Assembly (NCBI GenBank): GCA_024683935.1
Contig: JAIKXV010000024.1
Coordinates: 1 to 59,499, forward strand
DNA length: 59,499 nt
Source: Lachnospiraceae bacterium
GTDB taxonomy: Bacteria; Bacillota_A; Clostridia; Lachnospirales; Lachnospiraceae
Reading direction: 5' to 3'
The notes beneath the pieces are model-generated. The model worked only from the letters and a program-made list of their open reading frames with translations. It did not search any database and was not told the origin of the DNA. The position numbers and the translations under genes were made by a program. Shown here in pieces: positions 17,236 to 25,939 of the stretch (positions are counted from its first letter, which is position 1; every line of letters begins with the position of its first letter).

Positions 17236-17981
17236 TGGTTAAATCCTCCCTGTAATCCGTAATCCCGCTCTCCAAAGATACCTGTTCCCACACGGACCAT
17301 TGTTGCCCCCTCTTCAACCGCAACCACATAATCATTGGTCATGCCGAAGGATAAAACATCAAGGAACGTGTCGGGAAGCAAGTTCCCACGGTTTACATAG
17401 TACACTTTATTTGAATTTATGTCAACAGCTTTTTTAATCATTTTTTTAAAAAGTTTACGGTTTTTTTCCGAATTATCAACATTTGGAGCGATACACATAA
17501 GTCCACGGATGGAAATATTCGGTAAACCAATTATTTTGTCAACTAATTCTGTAACCTTATCATAACTTACACCGAATTTTGATTCCTCGTCTCCGATGTT
17601 GATCTCTATAAGGATATCCTGGGAAAGATCCTTTTTTACGCACTGTTTGCTGATCTCCTCCGCAAGCTCAAAGGAGTCCACGCTGTGTATAAGCTTTACT
17701 CTTCCGGCTATGTACTTCACCTTGTTTTTCTGCAGGTGGCCGATCATATGCCAGTTTATGTCAGAAGGCATCTCCTCCATTTTGCGGGTGAGCTCCTGAA
17801 CCTTGTTCTCGCCGAAATCACGTATGCCCGCGTCATAGGCCTGCATTATGAGGTCCACGGGCTTTGTCTTTGAAACCGCTATAAGGGTCACTTCGGACCT
17901 GTCCCTGCCTGCTCTTTCACAGGCTGCAGCTATATTGTTTTCAACTGTTTCAAGGTTTGCTTTTACGTTGATTTCTGACAT
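17232..17981 (-). CDS. yggS: YggS/YlmE family PLP homeostasis protein
   Basis: A 249-residue single-domain PLP-binding TIM-barrel protein (COG0325). 'VTLIAVSKTKPVDLI' holds the Schiff-base lysine; 'DFGENKVQEL', 'WHMIGHLQKNKVKYI' and 'LSFGMTNDY' are family segments. These proteins carry PLP and maintain vitamin B6 and amino-acid balance without known catalysis. Placement next to sepF is conserved in many Firmicutes (the ylmDEFGH region). The segment after 'GLMCIAPNVDNSEKNRKLF' is AT-richer than its surroundings. Confidence 0.92.
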   Translation of the reverse strand: MSEINVKANLETVENNIAAACERAGRDRSEVTLIAVSKTKPVDLIMQAYDAGIRDFGENKVQELTRKMEEMPSDINWHMIGHLQKNKVKYIAGRVKLIHSVDSFELAEEISKQCVKKDLSQDILIEINIGDEESKFGVSYDKVTELVDKIIGLPNISIRGLMCIAPNVDNSEKNRKLFKKMIKKAVDINSNKVYYVNRGNLLPDTFLDVLSFGMTNDYVVAVEEGATMVRVGTGIFGERDYGLQGGFNQ

Positions 17982-18003
17982 TTCTTTCTCCTGTTTAAAT
18001 ATC

Positions 18004-18037
18004 TGTCATCCTGAGGAACGAAGTAACGAAGGATCTT
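18004..18037 (-). repeat. Dispersed CTTCG...TCAGGATGACA repeat, copy 3
   Basis: Reverse orientation: TGTCATCCTGAGG, then AACGAAGTAACGAAGGATCTT. It fills the gap between the HlyD-like stop codon and the yggS start. Confidence 0.65.
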
Positions 18038-18039
18038 TT

Positions 18040-19485
18040 CTAAATATTGGTATCAAACACAAAATCCGCGTCGCGGACGCTGGTGCCGTCCAGCACTATG
18101 TGGTCATAAACCCGGAGACCGTAGGTGGTGCCGGATTCCACAATGGAGTACTCCTTATTGGAATAGAGCACGTTTATCTTCGTAAAGTCGGCAAAGCCGT
18201 TATTCATATTGAAAACTCCGGTCAGGGAGGCTTTCTCGCTTACGGTGTAGGTCTCAGCAGAATCGGGTTTTATAAGCACGTCTCCCGGATTCAGCACTGA
18301 GGTATCAATATAAACCTTGCCGTCCTGCTTGTCATAGACCTTTACGTCCACGAATTCCGTGCTCTTCGTGCCGTCCTCCAGATAGGCTTCACGGATAAAG
18401 CCTTCGGAATCGGAAGCACCGCCCCTCGTAAGGAAATCCTCGGGTATCGTATAGAACTGCATGTTCACAATGGCGGAATTCGGGATCTTCAGCCCCGGCT
18501 TTTCATCGGTCAGAAGCTCCACATCTATATAGCGGTCCTGGGCGAAGGTTATCATAGAATTCGTGAAGGTCAGCATCAGATACTTTCCGTCCGCATTATT
18601 TATAATGCTCTCCTGCCCCCAGGAAGTATTTCCGTTTTTTAAGAATTTGACATTTATATATTTGCCGTCGCTGAATTCCTCCTGATCCCAGCTTTCGTCC
18701 CAGCGGAGGACTAAAGCCCATTTCTCCGCCGTAATGAGCTTATAGAGATCATCCCCGACGGAAACCAGGGAGTTATCGGTCTTCATATTCCGCATATGCT
18801 TATCCTCTTCATAGATGGAAGCATCCACGGATTCTGCGTTAAGGGATTCCAGCCCGTCGGTGGAATAGATGACAATGCCGCTGTCCGGGGCATAGCCCAT
18901 ATCCAGGGAATTGTCGGGTATCATATTGCCTGACAGGGAATTCAGTGTATTTAAGAGGTTTTCGTTTGCTATTCTGGAAATGGTGCCGTTTAAGGCGTTC
19001 TTGAAATCATAAACGGTGTAAAAGAGATTGTCCCTGAAGGTCTTTCTGTAGGTCACGATCTCATCCCTGATCTCGGACAGATCATCATTGGTGAGATCTG
19101 AATGCATGGCCTCCTTTGACTTCAGGATATCGGAAAGGGTGCCGCTCTCATCTATGGAACAGACCAGGGCGCCGTGTGAAACCTTCTGGTTCTCATGGGT
19201 GTAGAAATTCACATAGCCGTTATTGTCACTCTTTACCACCAGTTCCTCCCGGAGGGCAACGGCTCTCGCGGTGGTGTTCTTCGCAAGGGTTCCGAGCTTG
19301 ACCTCGTATCCCGTGATCGTGGTCTTGCGGCTCGCCATAACGACCATGATGATAATATATACAAAAATAAAGCCAAAGACAGGAATTCCGAGATTCATCC
19401 TGTTAAGGGAATGCCTCTCGAACTTCCTGACTTTGACATTTTCCGAGCCTGACTTATTTCCGGATCTGCCCTTTTTCTTACGCAA
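18040..19485 (-). CDS. HlyD/MFP-like membrane protein of the sepF cluster
   Basis: A 481-residue protein: a basic cytoplasmic tail (residues 1-30), one membrane helix ('GIPVFGFIFVYIIIMVVM'), then a long extracytoplasmic part. Residues about 75-115 look like a split biotinyl/lipoyl-type hairpin domain ('LREELVVKSDNNGYVNFYTH' then 'ENQKVSHGALVCSI'). A helical region and beta-rich C-terminal domains follow. This layout recalls HlyD-family adaptors, but no transporter gene is adjacent. Instead it sits between a small P-loop protein and yggS/sepF, so a role in envelope assembly or division is my inference. Its start overlaps the P-loop gene by 8 bp. Confidence 0.65.
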   Translation of the reverse strand: MRKKKGRSGNKSGSENVKVRKFERHSLNRMNLGIPVFGFIFVYIIIMVVMASRKTTITGYEVKLGTLAKNTTARAVALREELVVKSDNNGYVNFYTHENQKVSHGALVCSIDESGTLSDILKSKEAMHSDLTNDDLSEIRDEIVTYRKTFRDNLFYTVYDFKNALNGTISRIANENLLNTLNSLSGNMIPDNSLDMGYAPDSGIVIYSTDGLESLNAESVDASIYEEDKHMRNMKTDNSLVSVGDDLYKLITAEKWALVLRWDESWDQEEFSDGKYINVKFLKNGNTSWGQESIINNADGKYLMLTFTNSMITFAQDRYIDVELLTDEKPGLKIPNSAIVNMQFYTIPEDFLTRGGASDSEGFIREAYLEDGTKSTEFVDVKVYDKQDGKVYIDTSVLNPGDVLIKPDSAETYTVSEKASLTGVFNMNNGFADFTKINVLYSNKEYSIVESGTTYGLRVYDHIVLDGTSVRDADFVFDTNI

Positions 19486-19900
19486 AGTCCAAAACCTTTT
19501 CCTGCAGATCAGAAGGAAGGTCTTCCTTTTTGCCGGTAAAGCTGAGTGTCAGGGATACATCACATTTGTTGCTGATATTTTCAAGCTTGTGGATAAGGTC
19601 AACTGCGTCCTTCGGACTGCCAAGACCTGTTATGATAAGAAGTTTGTCTACGAAAAGCTGTTCAAGATCATGATCGGCGGACATTATGCCGCTTATGAAA
19701 CCGTAAAATTCCTGAGCGCCGTTGATGGCGTAATCACTGATGTTAACGAACCTCACTGTATTCTTGATCTCATACATGTGGGACATGTCGTTATCAATGA
19801 ACTCTACGTTTCCTCTGGCATTCTTTGCTGCCTCGGAAACCTTTTCCAAAAGAAATTTGGTCTTGCCCTGACCTTTTTCGGCTACAATCAACTGTATCAT
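19478..19900 (-). CDS. Small P-loop NTPase-like protein
   Basis: A 140-residue protein with a Walker A motif at the very start, 'VAEKGQGKTKFLL' (residues 5-17), and a possible Walker B-like 'DKLLIITGLG' (around residue 87). It ends 'LQEKVLDFA'. Similar short proteins in Lachnospiraceae are often annotated 'twitching motility protein PilT', but it is far too short for PilT and lacks its domains, so that name is not supported. It heads the P-loop / HlyD-like / yggS / sepF run. AAAGGAG lies 13 nt before the ATG, a wide spacing. Confidence 0.6.
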   Translation of the reverse strand: MIQLIVAEKGQGKTKFLLEKVSEAAKNARGNVEFIDNDMSHMYEIKNTVRFVNISDYAINGAQEFYGFISGIMSADHDLEQLFVDKLLIITGLGSPKDAVDLIHKLENISNKCDVSLTLSFTGKKEDLPSDLQEKVLDFA

Positions 19901-19985
19901 AATGTATCAATATCTCCTTTCGAATATAATTGTAATTAAAAACTTTACCCCAATCTTCTCTTCAGATCATTATATCGTATTACGC

Positions 19986-20999
19986 CTACTTTATCAATCC
20001 GAGAAGGGATGATGTTTTATCGTAAGTCACGTCTATCGTTTTCCCCTTCATAACGCAGGAAACGTAGTTATTTCCGCCCTTGTCGCGGGAAAGCATCACG
20101 AGGCACCCTCCTGCCGCCAGGGTTGTTCCGGTCTTTCCTCCGACCACATTCACGTTTAAGGGAGCGATGGCCGTGCCCTTTAAAAACCGGTTAGTATTAT
20201 CGCAGGAAAAAGAGGCTTCTGAGCCGTCGCCATGCTTGAATATAGTGGAATAATTCACGGTTCCTATCGCACCCACTATCTCATCATATTTGATGGCCTC
20301 GTTGAAAATGAGATACATGTCGTAGGCCGTTGTATAGTGGTTTTCGTCCTGCAGGCCGTGGGGATTTGTGAAATGGGAATTGGTGGCGCCGATAAGATTT
20401 GCTTCCTCATTCATCATGTCGGCGAATTTCTCCGTGCTGCCGCCCACATTCACGGCGATGAGCTGCGCCACGTCATTAGCGGAATAAACTAGAAGGAGGT
20501 GCAGCGCCTGATCGAGGGTCATGGTGTCCCCGGGCTTTAAGCCTATCTTCTGCACGTCACCCTCGGTGAAAACACAGGATTCGTCCGCGGTAAATACCTG
20601 GTCCGGTGCGGAATTCTTAACCGCCACAATGGCTGTCAGCACCTTTGTCATGCTGGCAGGATAAAGCACAGCAAGGGCATTCCTGCTGTACATCGCATTG
20701 GCATTTGCAGTATCCACAAGGATCGCAGACCCGTAGGAATCCGGGCCTCCGGACACTTCCTCACCCGCTTCCACGTCCCCGTCGGGAACCGCGAGATCAG
20801 CGGCGAAGGGTACTGCCGTATTGTATTCATTACTGGTTTCAAAGCTGAAGGCAGTTTCCTGGGACGTGATGTCAAAGGGCTGCATTACCTGCTTTTCCTG
20901 ACATCCGGACAGAAAGAAAACAGAAAAGCACACGGACAGAAGACAGTATGCTGTTTTTTTAACTGCAGTTTTTCTACCAGATAAGGGTTTCAATGTCAT
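19986..20999 (-). CDS. D-alanyl-D-alanine carboxypeptidase (DacF-type PBP5 family), lipoprotein
   Basis: A 337-residue serine-type penicillin-binding protein that trims the terminal D-Ala from peptidoglycan stem peptides. The lipobox 'LSGC' near residue 32 predicts a lipid-anchored protein. Catalytic motifs are Ser116 in 'PASMTKV' (SxxK), 'YSANDV' (SxN) and 'GGKTGTT' (KTG). The C-terminal beta-rich domain of PBP5 is missing, so it is a short form. Its start overlaps the mgsA stop (ATGA), placing it at the end of the mre/mrd operon. Confidence 0.88.
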   Translation of the reverse strand: MTLKPLSGRKTAVKKTAYCLLSVCFSVFFLSGCQEKQVMQPFDITSQETAFSFETSNEYNTAVPFAADLAVPDGDVEAGEEVSGGPDSYGSAILVDTANANAMYSRNALAVLYPASMTKVLTAIVAVKNSAPDQVFTADESCVFTEGDVQKIGLKPGDTMTLDQALHLLLVYSANDVAQLIAVNVGGSTEKFADMMNEEANLIGATNSHFTNPHGLQDENHYTTAYDMYLIFNEAIKYDEIVGAIGTVNYSTIFKHGDGSEASFSCDNTNRFLKGTAIAPLNVNVVGGKTGTTLAAGGCLVMLSRDKGGNNYVSCVMKGKTIDVTYDKTSSLLGLIK

Positions 21000-21391
21000 T
21001 TATACATTTCCCGCCACTCGAGATCTCCCCTGTCAAGCGACTTTATAAGAAGCTCCGCGGTTGCAAGATTTGTTGCGAGAGGGATATTATGCATATCACA
21101 GAGCCGCACCACCTGATTTACATCGGGTTCATGCTGCTTCGATGTAAGGGGATCGCGTAAAAAGATCACGAGATCCATCTCATTCTGCTCTATCTGGGCT
21201 CCGAGCTGCTGCTCTCCTCCCAGATGACCGGCTAAAAATTTGTGCACCGTAAGGTTCGTGATCTCCTCAATAAGCCGCCCTGTTGTCCCCGTGGCGTAGA
21301 GATCATGATGTGATAAGATACCCCTGTAAGCTATGCAGAAATTCTGCATCAGCTTCTTTTTTGCGTCGTGCGCAACCAGTCCAATATTCAT
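20996..21391 (-). CDS. mgsA: Methylglyoxal synthase
   Basis: A 131-residue enzyme converting dihydroxyacetone phosphate to methylglyoxal and phosphate, a bypass of lower glycolysis. Family marks: 'IGLVAHDAKKKLM' with catalytic Asp in the HDxxK segment, 'LYATGTTGRLI', 'HLGGEQQLGAQI' and 'DLVIFLRDPLT'. Length is typical. It lies between rodA and dacF; mgsA next to the cell-shape genes recurs in Firmicutes, though the functional reason is unclear. Confidence 0.93.
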   Translation of the reverse strand: MNIGLVAHDAKKKLMQNFCIAYRGILSHHDLYATGTTGRLIEEITNLTVHKFLAGHLGGEQQLGAQIEQNEMDLVIFLRDPLTSKQHEPDVNQVVRLCDMHNIPLATNLATAELLIKSLDRGDLEWREMYK

Positions 21392-21418
21392 ACCTTCTCC
21401 AATCTTTCTGAATCAGAT

Positions 21419-22534
21419 TCAGAACCGGTCCGTCTTTCTTAACAGACCTACATTCAGTACCACCCCAAGCTCCATAAAGATACTGATAAGGCTCGTCATG
21501 CCATAGCTTACGAAGGGCAGCGGAATACCTGTATTCGGCATCACTCCCGTGGTAACGGCGATATTAAAGAAAGTCTGGAAGCCGAGGTGGGCTGCCACCC
21601 CGGCACAGACAAGTGTGCCTGACAGTTCCGATGCGTTCCATCCGATCCTCAATACTTCAACAATGATAATGAGTATCAGGATCAGGATCGCCATGCATCC
21701 TATAAAGCCGAGCTCCTCTCCCACAATTGCGAATATGAAATCCGTCTGGGGTTCGGAGATAAAGTTTCCGTTTTTAACGGATCCTACTTCGTTATTCTTG
21801 TATCCCTTTCCGATAAGCTGCCCGGAGCCTATGGCAACTATGGAGTTCTGCTGCTGGTAGCCTTCGTCATTTGAATAGTTCTCAGGCTGGAGCCAGGCTA
21901 ATATCCTGGCCTGCTGGTAATCCTTGATGATCTCCTGATTCGGCTGGAGTATCAGCATAAGGCCGAGAACAATGACCGGCAGAGCCACCGCCAGAGTTCC
22001 GATGATTATCCTGTAACTAAGTCCCCCGACAAAAAGCATTGTCACAAAGATCAGGATAAAGACCAGACTGGTGGAGAGATCCGGTTCCTTGTAAATAAGG
22101 ATCCAGGGAACTAAAAACAGAACGAGGCATACAAGAATACGGCTTACCTTATTCATTTTATCTTTACTATTCATGATAATCTTTGCAAAGAATAAAATCA
22201 ACAAAAATTTGGCAAGCTCCGAAGGCTGGAACTGTATGCCTGCTATGGTTATCCATCTGGTGGCGCCTCCGTGGGTGCTTCCGAGTATCAGCACCGATGA
22301 GAGCAGGGCAAGGCTCAGGAAATAGTAGATCCAGTGGAAATTCAGCAAAAACCGGTAGTCCACGAGGGATATCACCACCATGAAGACCACCCCGATAACG
22401 AGGCCGACTATCTGCCTCATCTGGACGGATTCCTTGGCGCTGCCTATTATCACCACACCGTAAACGGATATGGCGACAGAAAACAGTATGAGAAAGAAAT
22501 CATAATTTTTTAAGTGATAGCTCTTTGGCAGCAT
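21419..22534 (-). CDS. rodA: Rod-shape SEDS glycosyltransferase RodA
   Basis: A 371-residue ten-helix SEDS protein that polymerises lipid II into glycan strands together with a class B PBP. Family segments are 'GGATRWITIAGIQFQPSELA', 'KEPDLSTSLVFI', 'IAIGSGQLIGKGY', 'DFIFAIVGEELGFIG' and 'GIPLPFVSYGMTSLI'. Its ATG overlaps the mrdA stop codon by one base (TGATG), so PBP2 and RodA are translationally coupled, as expected for a working pair. Assigned as RodA rather than FtsW from the mreBCD-mrdA context. Confidence 0.93.
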   Translation of the reverse strand: MLPKSYHLKNYDFFLILFSVAISVYGVVIIGSAKESVQMRQIVGLVIGVVFMVVISLVDYRFLLNFHWIYYFLSLALLSSVLILGSTHGGATRWITIAGIQFQPSELAKFLLILFFAKIIMNSKDKMNKVSRILVCLVLFLVPWILIYKEPDLSTSLVFILIFVTMLFVGGLSYRIIIGTLAVALPVIVLGLMLILQPNQEIIKDYQQARILAWLQPENYSNDEGYQQQNSIVAIGSGQLIGKGYKNNEVGSVKNGNFISEPQTDFIFAIVGEELGFIGCMAILILILIIIVEVLRIGWNASELSGTLVCAGVAAHLGFQTFFNIAVTTGVMPNTGIPLPFVSYGMTSLISIFMELGVVLNVGLLRKTDRF

Positions 22535-25425
22535 CAGTCAGATATGGCAGCACTGTCGGGCAGTACAGCCTCTCCTTTTATAATGTCGTCTTTGTCTGCG
22601 ATCTTAAAATAATACCTGAAAACATCACGGGTGACCTCCGCCGCATTGGAGGAAGTGTAACCGTAGGCGATACGGGTACATACGGCGATCTCCGGCCTGT
22701 TATAGGGCGCGAAACCTATAAAAAGCGCGTGGTTCGGCCTGGTCGTGATCTGCTGGGCGGTACCGGTCTTTCCTCCGGCGGTCATCGGGAACTCCTCGAA
22801 AGCTCCGTAGTTTTCCACCGCCTTCCGCATGCCGTCATGGATGCTGTTCCAGGTGGAGCTCGCTATATTAATTTCATTCCTGACCCCGGGACTGTAATCC
22901 GTTATCATATTGCCGTTGGCGTCAGTAAGCTTATCGAGGAGGCTTAAGGAGTAGCATCTGCTCTCATTTGCGACGGCGTTCACATAGCGGGCGAGGGCCA
23001 CAGTGGTATAGGAGTGGTTACCCTGTCCGATGGCGGAACGGACGGCGTCCTGGGTGGAAACATTGGGCTCCGATTCGGTGATCTCTATTCCGGACTTTTC
23101 GGTTAAGCCGAAGAGATCCACATACTTCGTAAGCCTTGCGATACCGTAGTCATTATTGTAAATACCGCCGCGGCTTGCGAGACGGTAGCCAACCTCATAG
23201 AAAAAGAAGTTGCAGGAATTCTGTATGGCTCCAGTGATCTCCAAGCTTCCGTGGGTGCTGCTGGGGTATATCCAGCATCGGGGCGAAGGAGTGATCTTTT
23301 CAAATATGCCTTCGCAGTCTATAGTCTCTCCCACGTTTATGACCCCTTCTTCCAGGCCCGCAGCACTGGATATGGGCTTAAAGGTAGATCCCGGCGCCGT
23401 CTTCTGCTGGGTCGCATAGTCGTAGAGCGGCAGGCTCTTGTCACTCTGGAGTGACGCGAAATACTCGGCGTCAACGGTGTTTGCAAGCTTTGAATTATCG
23501 TAGCTCGGGTAGGAAACACAGGCGAGGACCTCTCCGGTATTTGCGTCCGTCACCACGCTGGATCCCGAGCAGGGGTCCAGAGCGAGGTCGGCGGGAGTGA
23601 TCTCCAGCGCCTTTATCCTGTTCACCATGAAGCGGAAGGGCGTGACACTGCCGTTGTCCAGCTCCGCAAGGTTATTTCCCACATCCCGGATCTTTCCCTG
23701 TTCATAGAGCATGTGGCAGATCTGATAGCCCGTGATCTCATCCTGGCGGATCATATACTTTATAATACGCTTTGAGAACACGGTATCATTAACGAGCTCG
23801 CTAAGCAGATAGTCGATGAGGTTCCGGTATACCTCGTCGGAATCCATGTACTTCTTTTCGGAACCGATCTTTGCGGAATCTATCCAGCCCTCCGCAACGG
23901 CTTCCAAAAGGTACTCCCGGAGGGAACAGCTGCCGTCCTTCCATTTCAGGTACATTTCATTATCCTGGTCAATGAGGTCCTTATTGAAGATAAGCCTCTT
24001 CGGGGACTGTAGGAAGGTTACTGCGTAGGCTTCATAGGACTGGTCTTCAAGAACCAGGTCATTATAGGCCAGCGCCCCGTTTAACAGCTCTTCCCTTAAT
24101 TTTTCAATTACCGCAGCCTTCTTGGCCGCTATCGCGGCATTTACCTCTCTCTCATTGGGACCTGCGTTTTCCGATGACAGGTGCTCTAAACTGAAAAAAT
24201 TGTTGTCAAAAAGCGCATAATACACATTGTCTATCGGAATGGTGATCTCGGAACTCACCACATCCGCATTGTCCATGGGCTTCTCATCCACTATCTTTGA
24301 AACCACTATTCCGGCGATCTTCTGCTCCAATATCTGGTAAACCGCCTTCTGCAGATCGGAATCAATGGTGAGATAGAGGTCGTTGCCCGCAACGGGATCA
24401 GTCTTGTCTCCGGTCTCCGTCACTCTTCCAAGGTTATCGACGAAAATGGTCTGCCGACCCTTCTTTCCCTGGAGCTTTCTCTCCATTACCTGCTCAATAC
24501 CGGCCTTGCCGACATAGTCATTTAACTCGTAATTTCTCGCATCCACCGAGGTATCGATATCAGACTGCTTATTGAATTCGATAAGCTCTTCTTCACTTAT
24601 CTTTCCGGTGTAGCCGAGGATATGGGAAAAGCTGGGGTCGTCAATATATTCTCTTATCGTATCCTCCGAGATATTTACACCCTGCAGGGAATCCTTGTGC
24701 TCCATGATCTCCGCCACGGTTTTGTCGTTTACGTTCGTTGCCACCGTGGTTGAGATATATTTCTGGTAGCTGTTTAAGCTGAGATTGTACCTCACTGTGA
24801 TGATCTTCAGGAGATCCTCGTTGGAAAAGCCCTCCTTCGGCGTGAAATCGTAGCTTCCGTCATCATTTTTCGTATAGGTGCCGATCCCGAACTTCTTTTC
24901 CGAGCAGAGGTAGTCGATTATTTCGTCCGGCGTGGAATTCTTTTCCCTGGCCTTCAGATCCTCCGTGCTGTTCCGGCCGTAAATATCCGCAAGGAACCTT
25001 AACTGCCTCGTGCCCTCCAGCGTAAAGATAAAGTCCCCGGAATCATCAAGTATGATGAAAAAGTCGTTAACGAACTTGTCCCCGTTCCTCTCGATGATAT
25101 CCATAAGGCTCACTATCGTATTATTGATCTCCATGTTCTTCTTTGAACCGGAGTCGTAATTATCCTCTATCGTCACGGAGTAGGCGAGCTTGTCCTTTGC
25201 AAGGAAGTTCCCGTTCCGATCAAAGATGGAGCCTCTGGTGCTCTTAATGGTCTTTTCACGTTCTATCTTAAGGGTGAAATTGTCGAGGAAGGACTCTCCC
25301 TCAATTATCTGCAGGTTAAAAAGACGGACGGTCAGCACAGAAAAAAGCACGACGACCACCACCAAAAGAAAGAAAAGCCTGGATGTAATGACACCTATTA
25401 CCTTGTCCCGGAGCTGCTCAAACAT
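22534..25425 (-). CDS. mrdA: Penicillin-binding protein 2 (class B, elongasome), extra-long
   Basis: A 963-residue class B transpeptidase. A membrane anchor lies near residues 15-35. A PBP dimerisation domain follows, starting 'STRGSIFDRNGNFLAKDKLA'. The transpeptidase domain has Ser680 in 'APGSTFKPIS' (SxxK), 'QNSCNFF' (SxN) and 'GGKTGTAQQ' (KTG). Class B PBP2 proteins are usually 600-700 residues; here about 250 extra residues lie between the pedestal and the SxxK motif. ATG 25425 has GGAAGG just upstream and overlaps mreD by 8 bp; a longer frame from 25461 is less likely. It works with RodA in side-wall synthesis. Confidence 0.9.
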   Translation of the reverse strand: MFEQLRDKVIGVITSRLFFLLVVVVVLFSVLTVRLFNLQIIEGESFLDNFTLKIEREKTIKSTRGSIFDRNGNFLAKDKLAYSVTIEDNYDSGSKKNMEINNTIVSLMDIIERNGDKFVNDFFIILDDSGDFIFTLEGTRQLRFLADIYGRNSTEDLKAREKNSTPDEIIDYLCSEKKFGIGTYTKNDDGSYDFTPKEGFSNEDLLKIITVRYNLSLNSYQKYISTTVATNVNDKTVAEIMEHKDSLQGVNISEDTIREYIDDPSFSHILGYTGKISEEELIEFNKQSDIDTSVDARNYELNDYVGKAGIEQVMERKLQGKKGRQTIFVDNLGRVTETGDKTDPVAGNDLYLTIDSDLQKAVYQILEQKIAGIVVSKIVDEKPMDNADVVSSEITIPIDNVYYALFDNNFFSLEHLSSENAGPNEREVNAAIAAKKAAVIEKLREELLNGALAYNDLVLEDQSYEAYAVTFLQSPKRLIFNKDLIDQDNEMYLKWKDGSCSLREYLLEAVAEGWIDSAKIGSEKKYMDSDEVYRNLIDYLLSELVNDTVFSKRIIKYMIRQDEITGYQICHMLYEQGKIRDVGNNLAELDNGSVTPFRFMVNRIKALEITPADLALDPCSGSSVVTDANTGEVLACVSYPSYDNSKLANTVDAEYFASLQSDKSLPLYDYATQQKTAPGSTFKPISSAAGLEEGVINVGETIDCEGIFEKITPSPRCWIYPSSTHGSLEITGAIQNSCNFFFYEVGYRLASRGGIYNNDYGIARLTKYVDLFGLTEKSGIEITESEPNVSTQDAVRSAIGQGNHSYTTVALARYVNAVANESRCYSLSLLDKLTDANGNMITDYSPGVRNEINIASSTWNSIHDGMRKAVENYGAFEEFPMTAGGKTGTAQQITTRPNHALFIGFAPYNRPEIAVCTRIAYGYTSSNAAEVTRDVFRYYFKIADKDDIIKGEAVLPDSAAISD

Positions 25426-25939
25426 CTTTCGCCTTCCGTTCGGGAATGTCTTCCTCCACAAAGCTCCTTATGAATAAAAGAGGCCTGAATATGATGATAG
25501 TGACGATAAGCGTATAGACCGCTTCCGGCAGTATCACATGGATAAAGTAAAACTGAAGATCCAGCCTGGATCTTAAAAGGAACAGGAATACGTAATATAA
25601 AAAGCCGTATAAAATATCGCTTACCGTGGTAAGTATCAGGGGAAGCTTTACATCCTCGGGATAATAGAGACGGTTAAAGAGACCGCAGATATAGCCTATC
25701 CAGGAAAAAAGCAGCATGGAAAAGCCGATGATGCCGTTTCCGTAGAGTATGTCGGTAAAAAGCCCGGCAAAAAAGCCGGCAAACATCCCTTCCTTCTTTC
25801 CTCCCATAAAGCCGGAAAGGCTGGTCAGCATCAGAAGGAGGTTCGGCGCCACTTTACCGAGGGAAAGGTACTTGAACAGCGTACACTGCAGGGCAAAGGC
25901 TATGAAGATCAGGATAAAATCCGTTATATTCTTCTTCAT
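25418..25939 (-). CDS. mreD: Rod shape-determining protein MreD
   Basis: A 173-residue polytopic membrane protein with five or six hydrophobic segments. 'GFMGGKKEGMFAGFFAGLFT' and 'DILYGNGIIGFSMLLFSWIG' are typical MreD text. It bridges MreC and the elongation machinery in the membrane. Its start overlaps mreC by 4 bp (ATGA) and its end overlaps mrdA. Confidence 0.9.
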   Translation of the reverse strand: MKKNITDFILIFIAFALQCTLFKYLSLGKVAPNLLLMLTSLSGFMGGKKEGMFAGFFAGLFTDILYGNGIIGFSMLLFSWIGYICGLFNRLYYPEDVKLPLILTTVSDILYGFLYYVFLFLLRSRLDLQFYFIHVILPEAVYTLIVTIIIFRPLLFIRSFVEEDIPERKAKDV

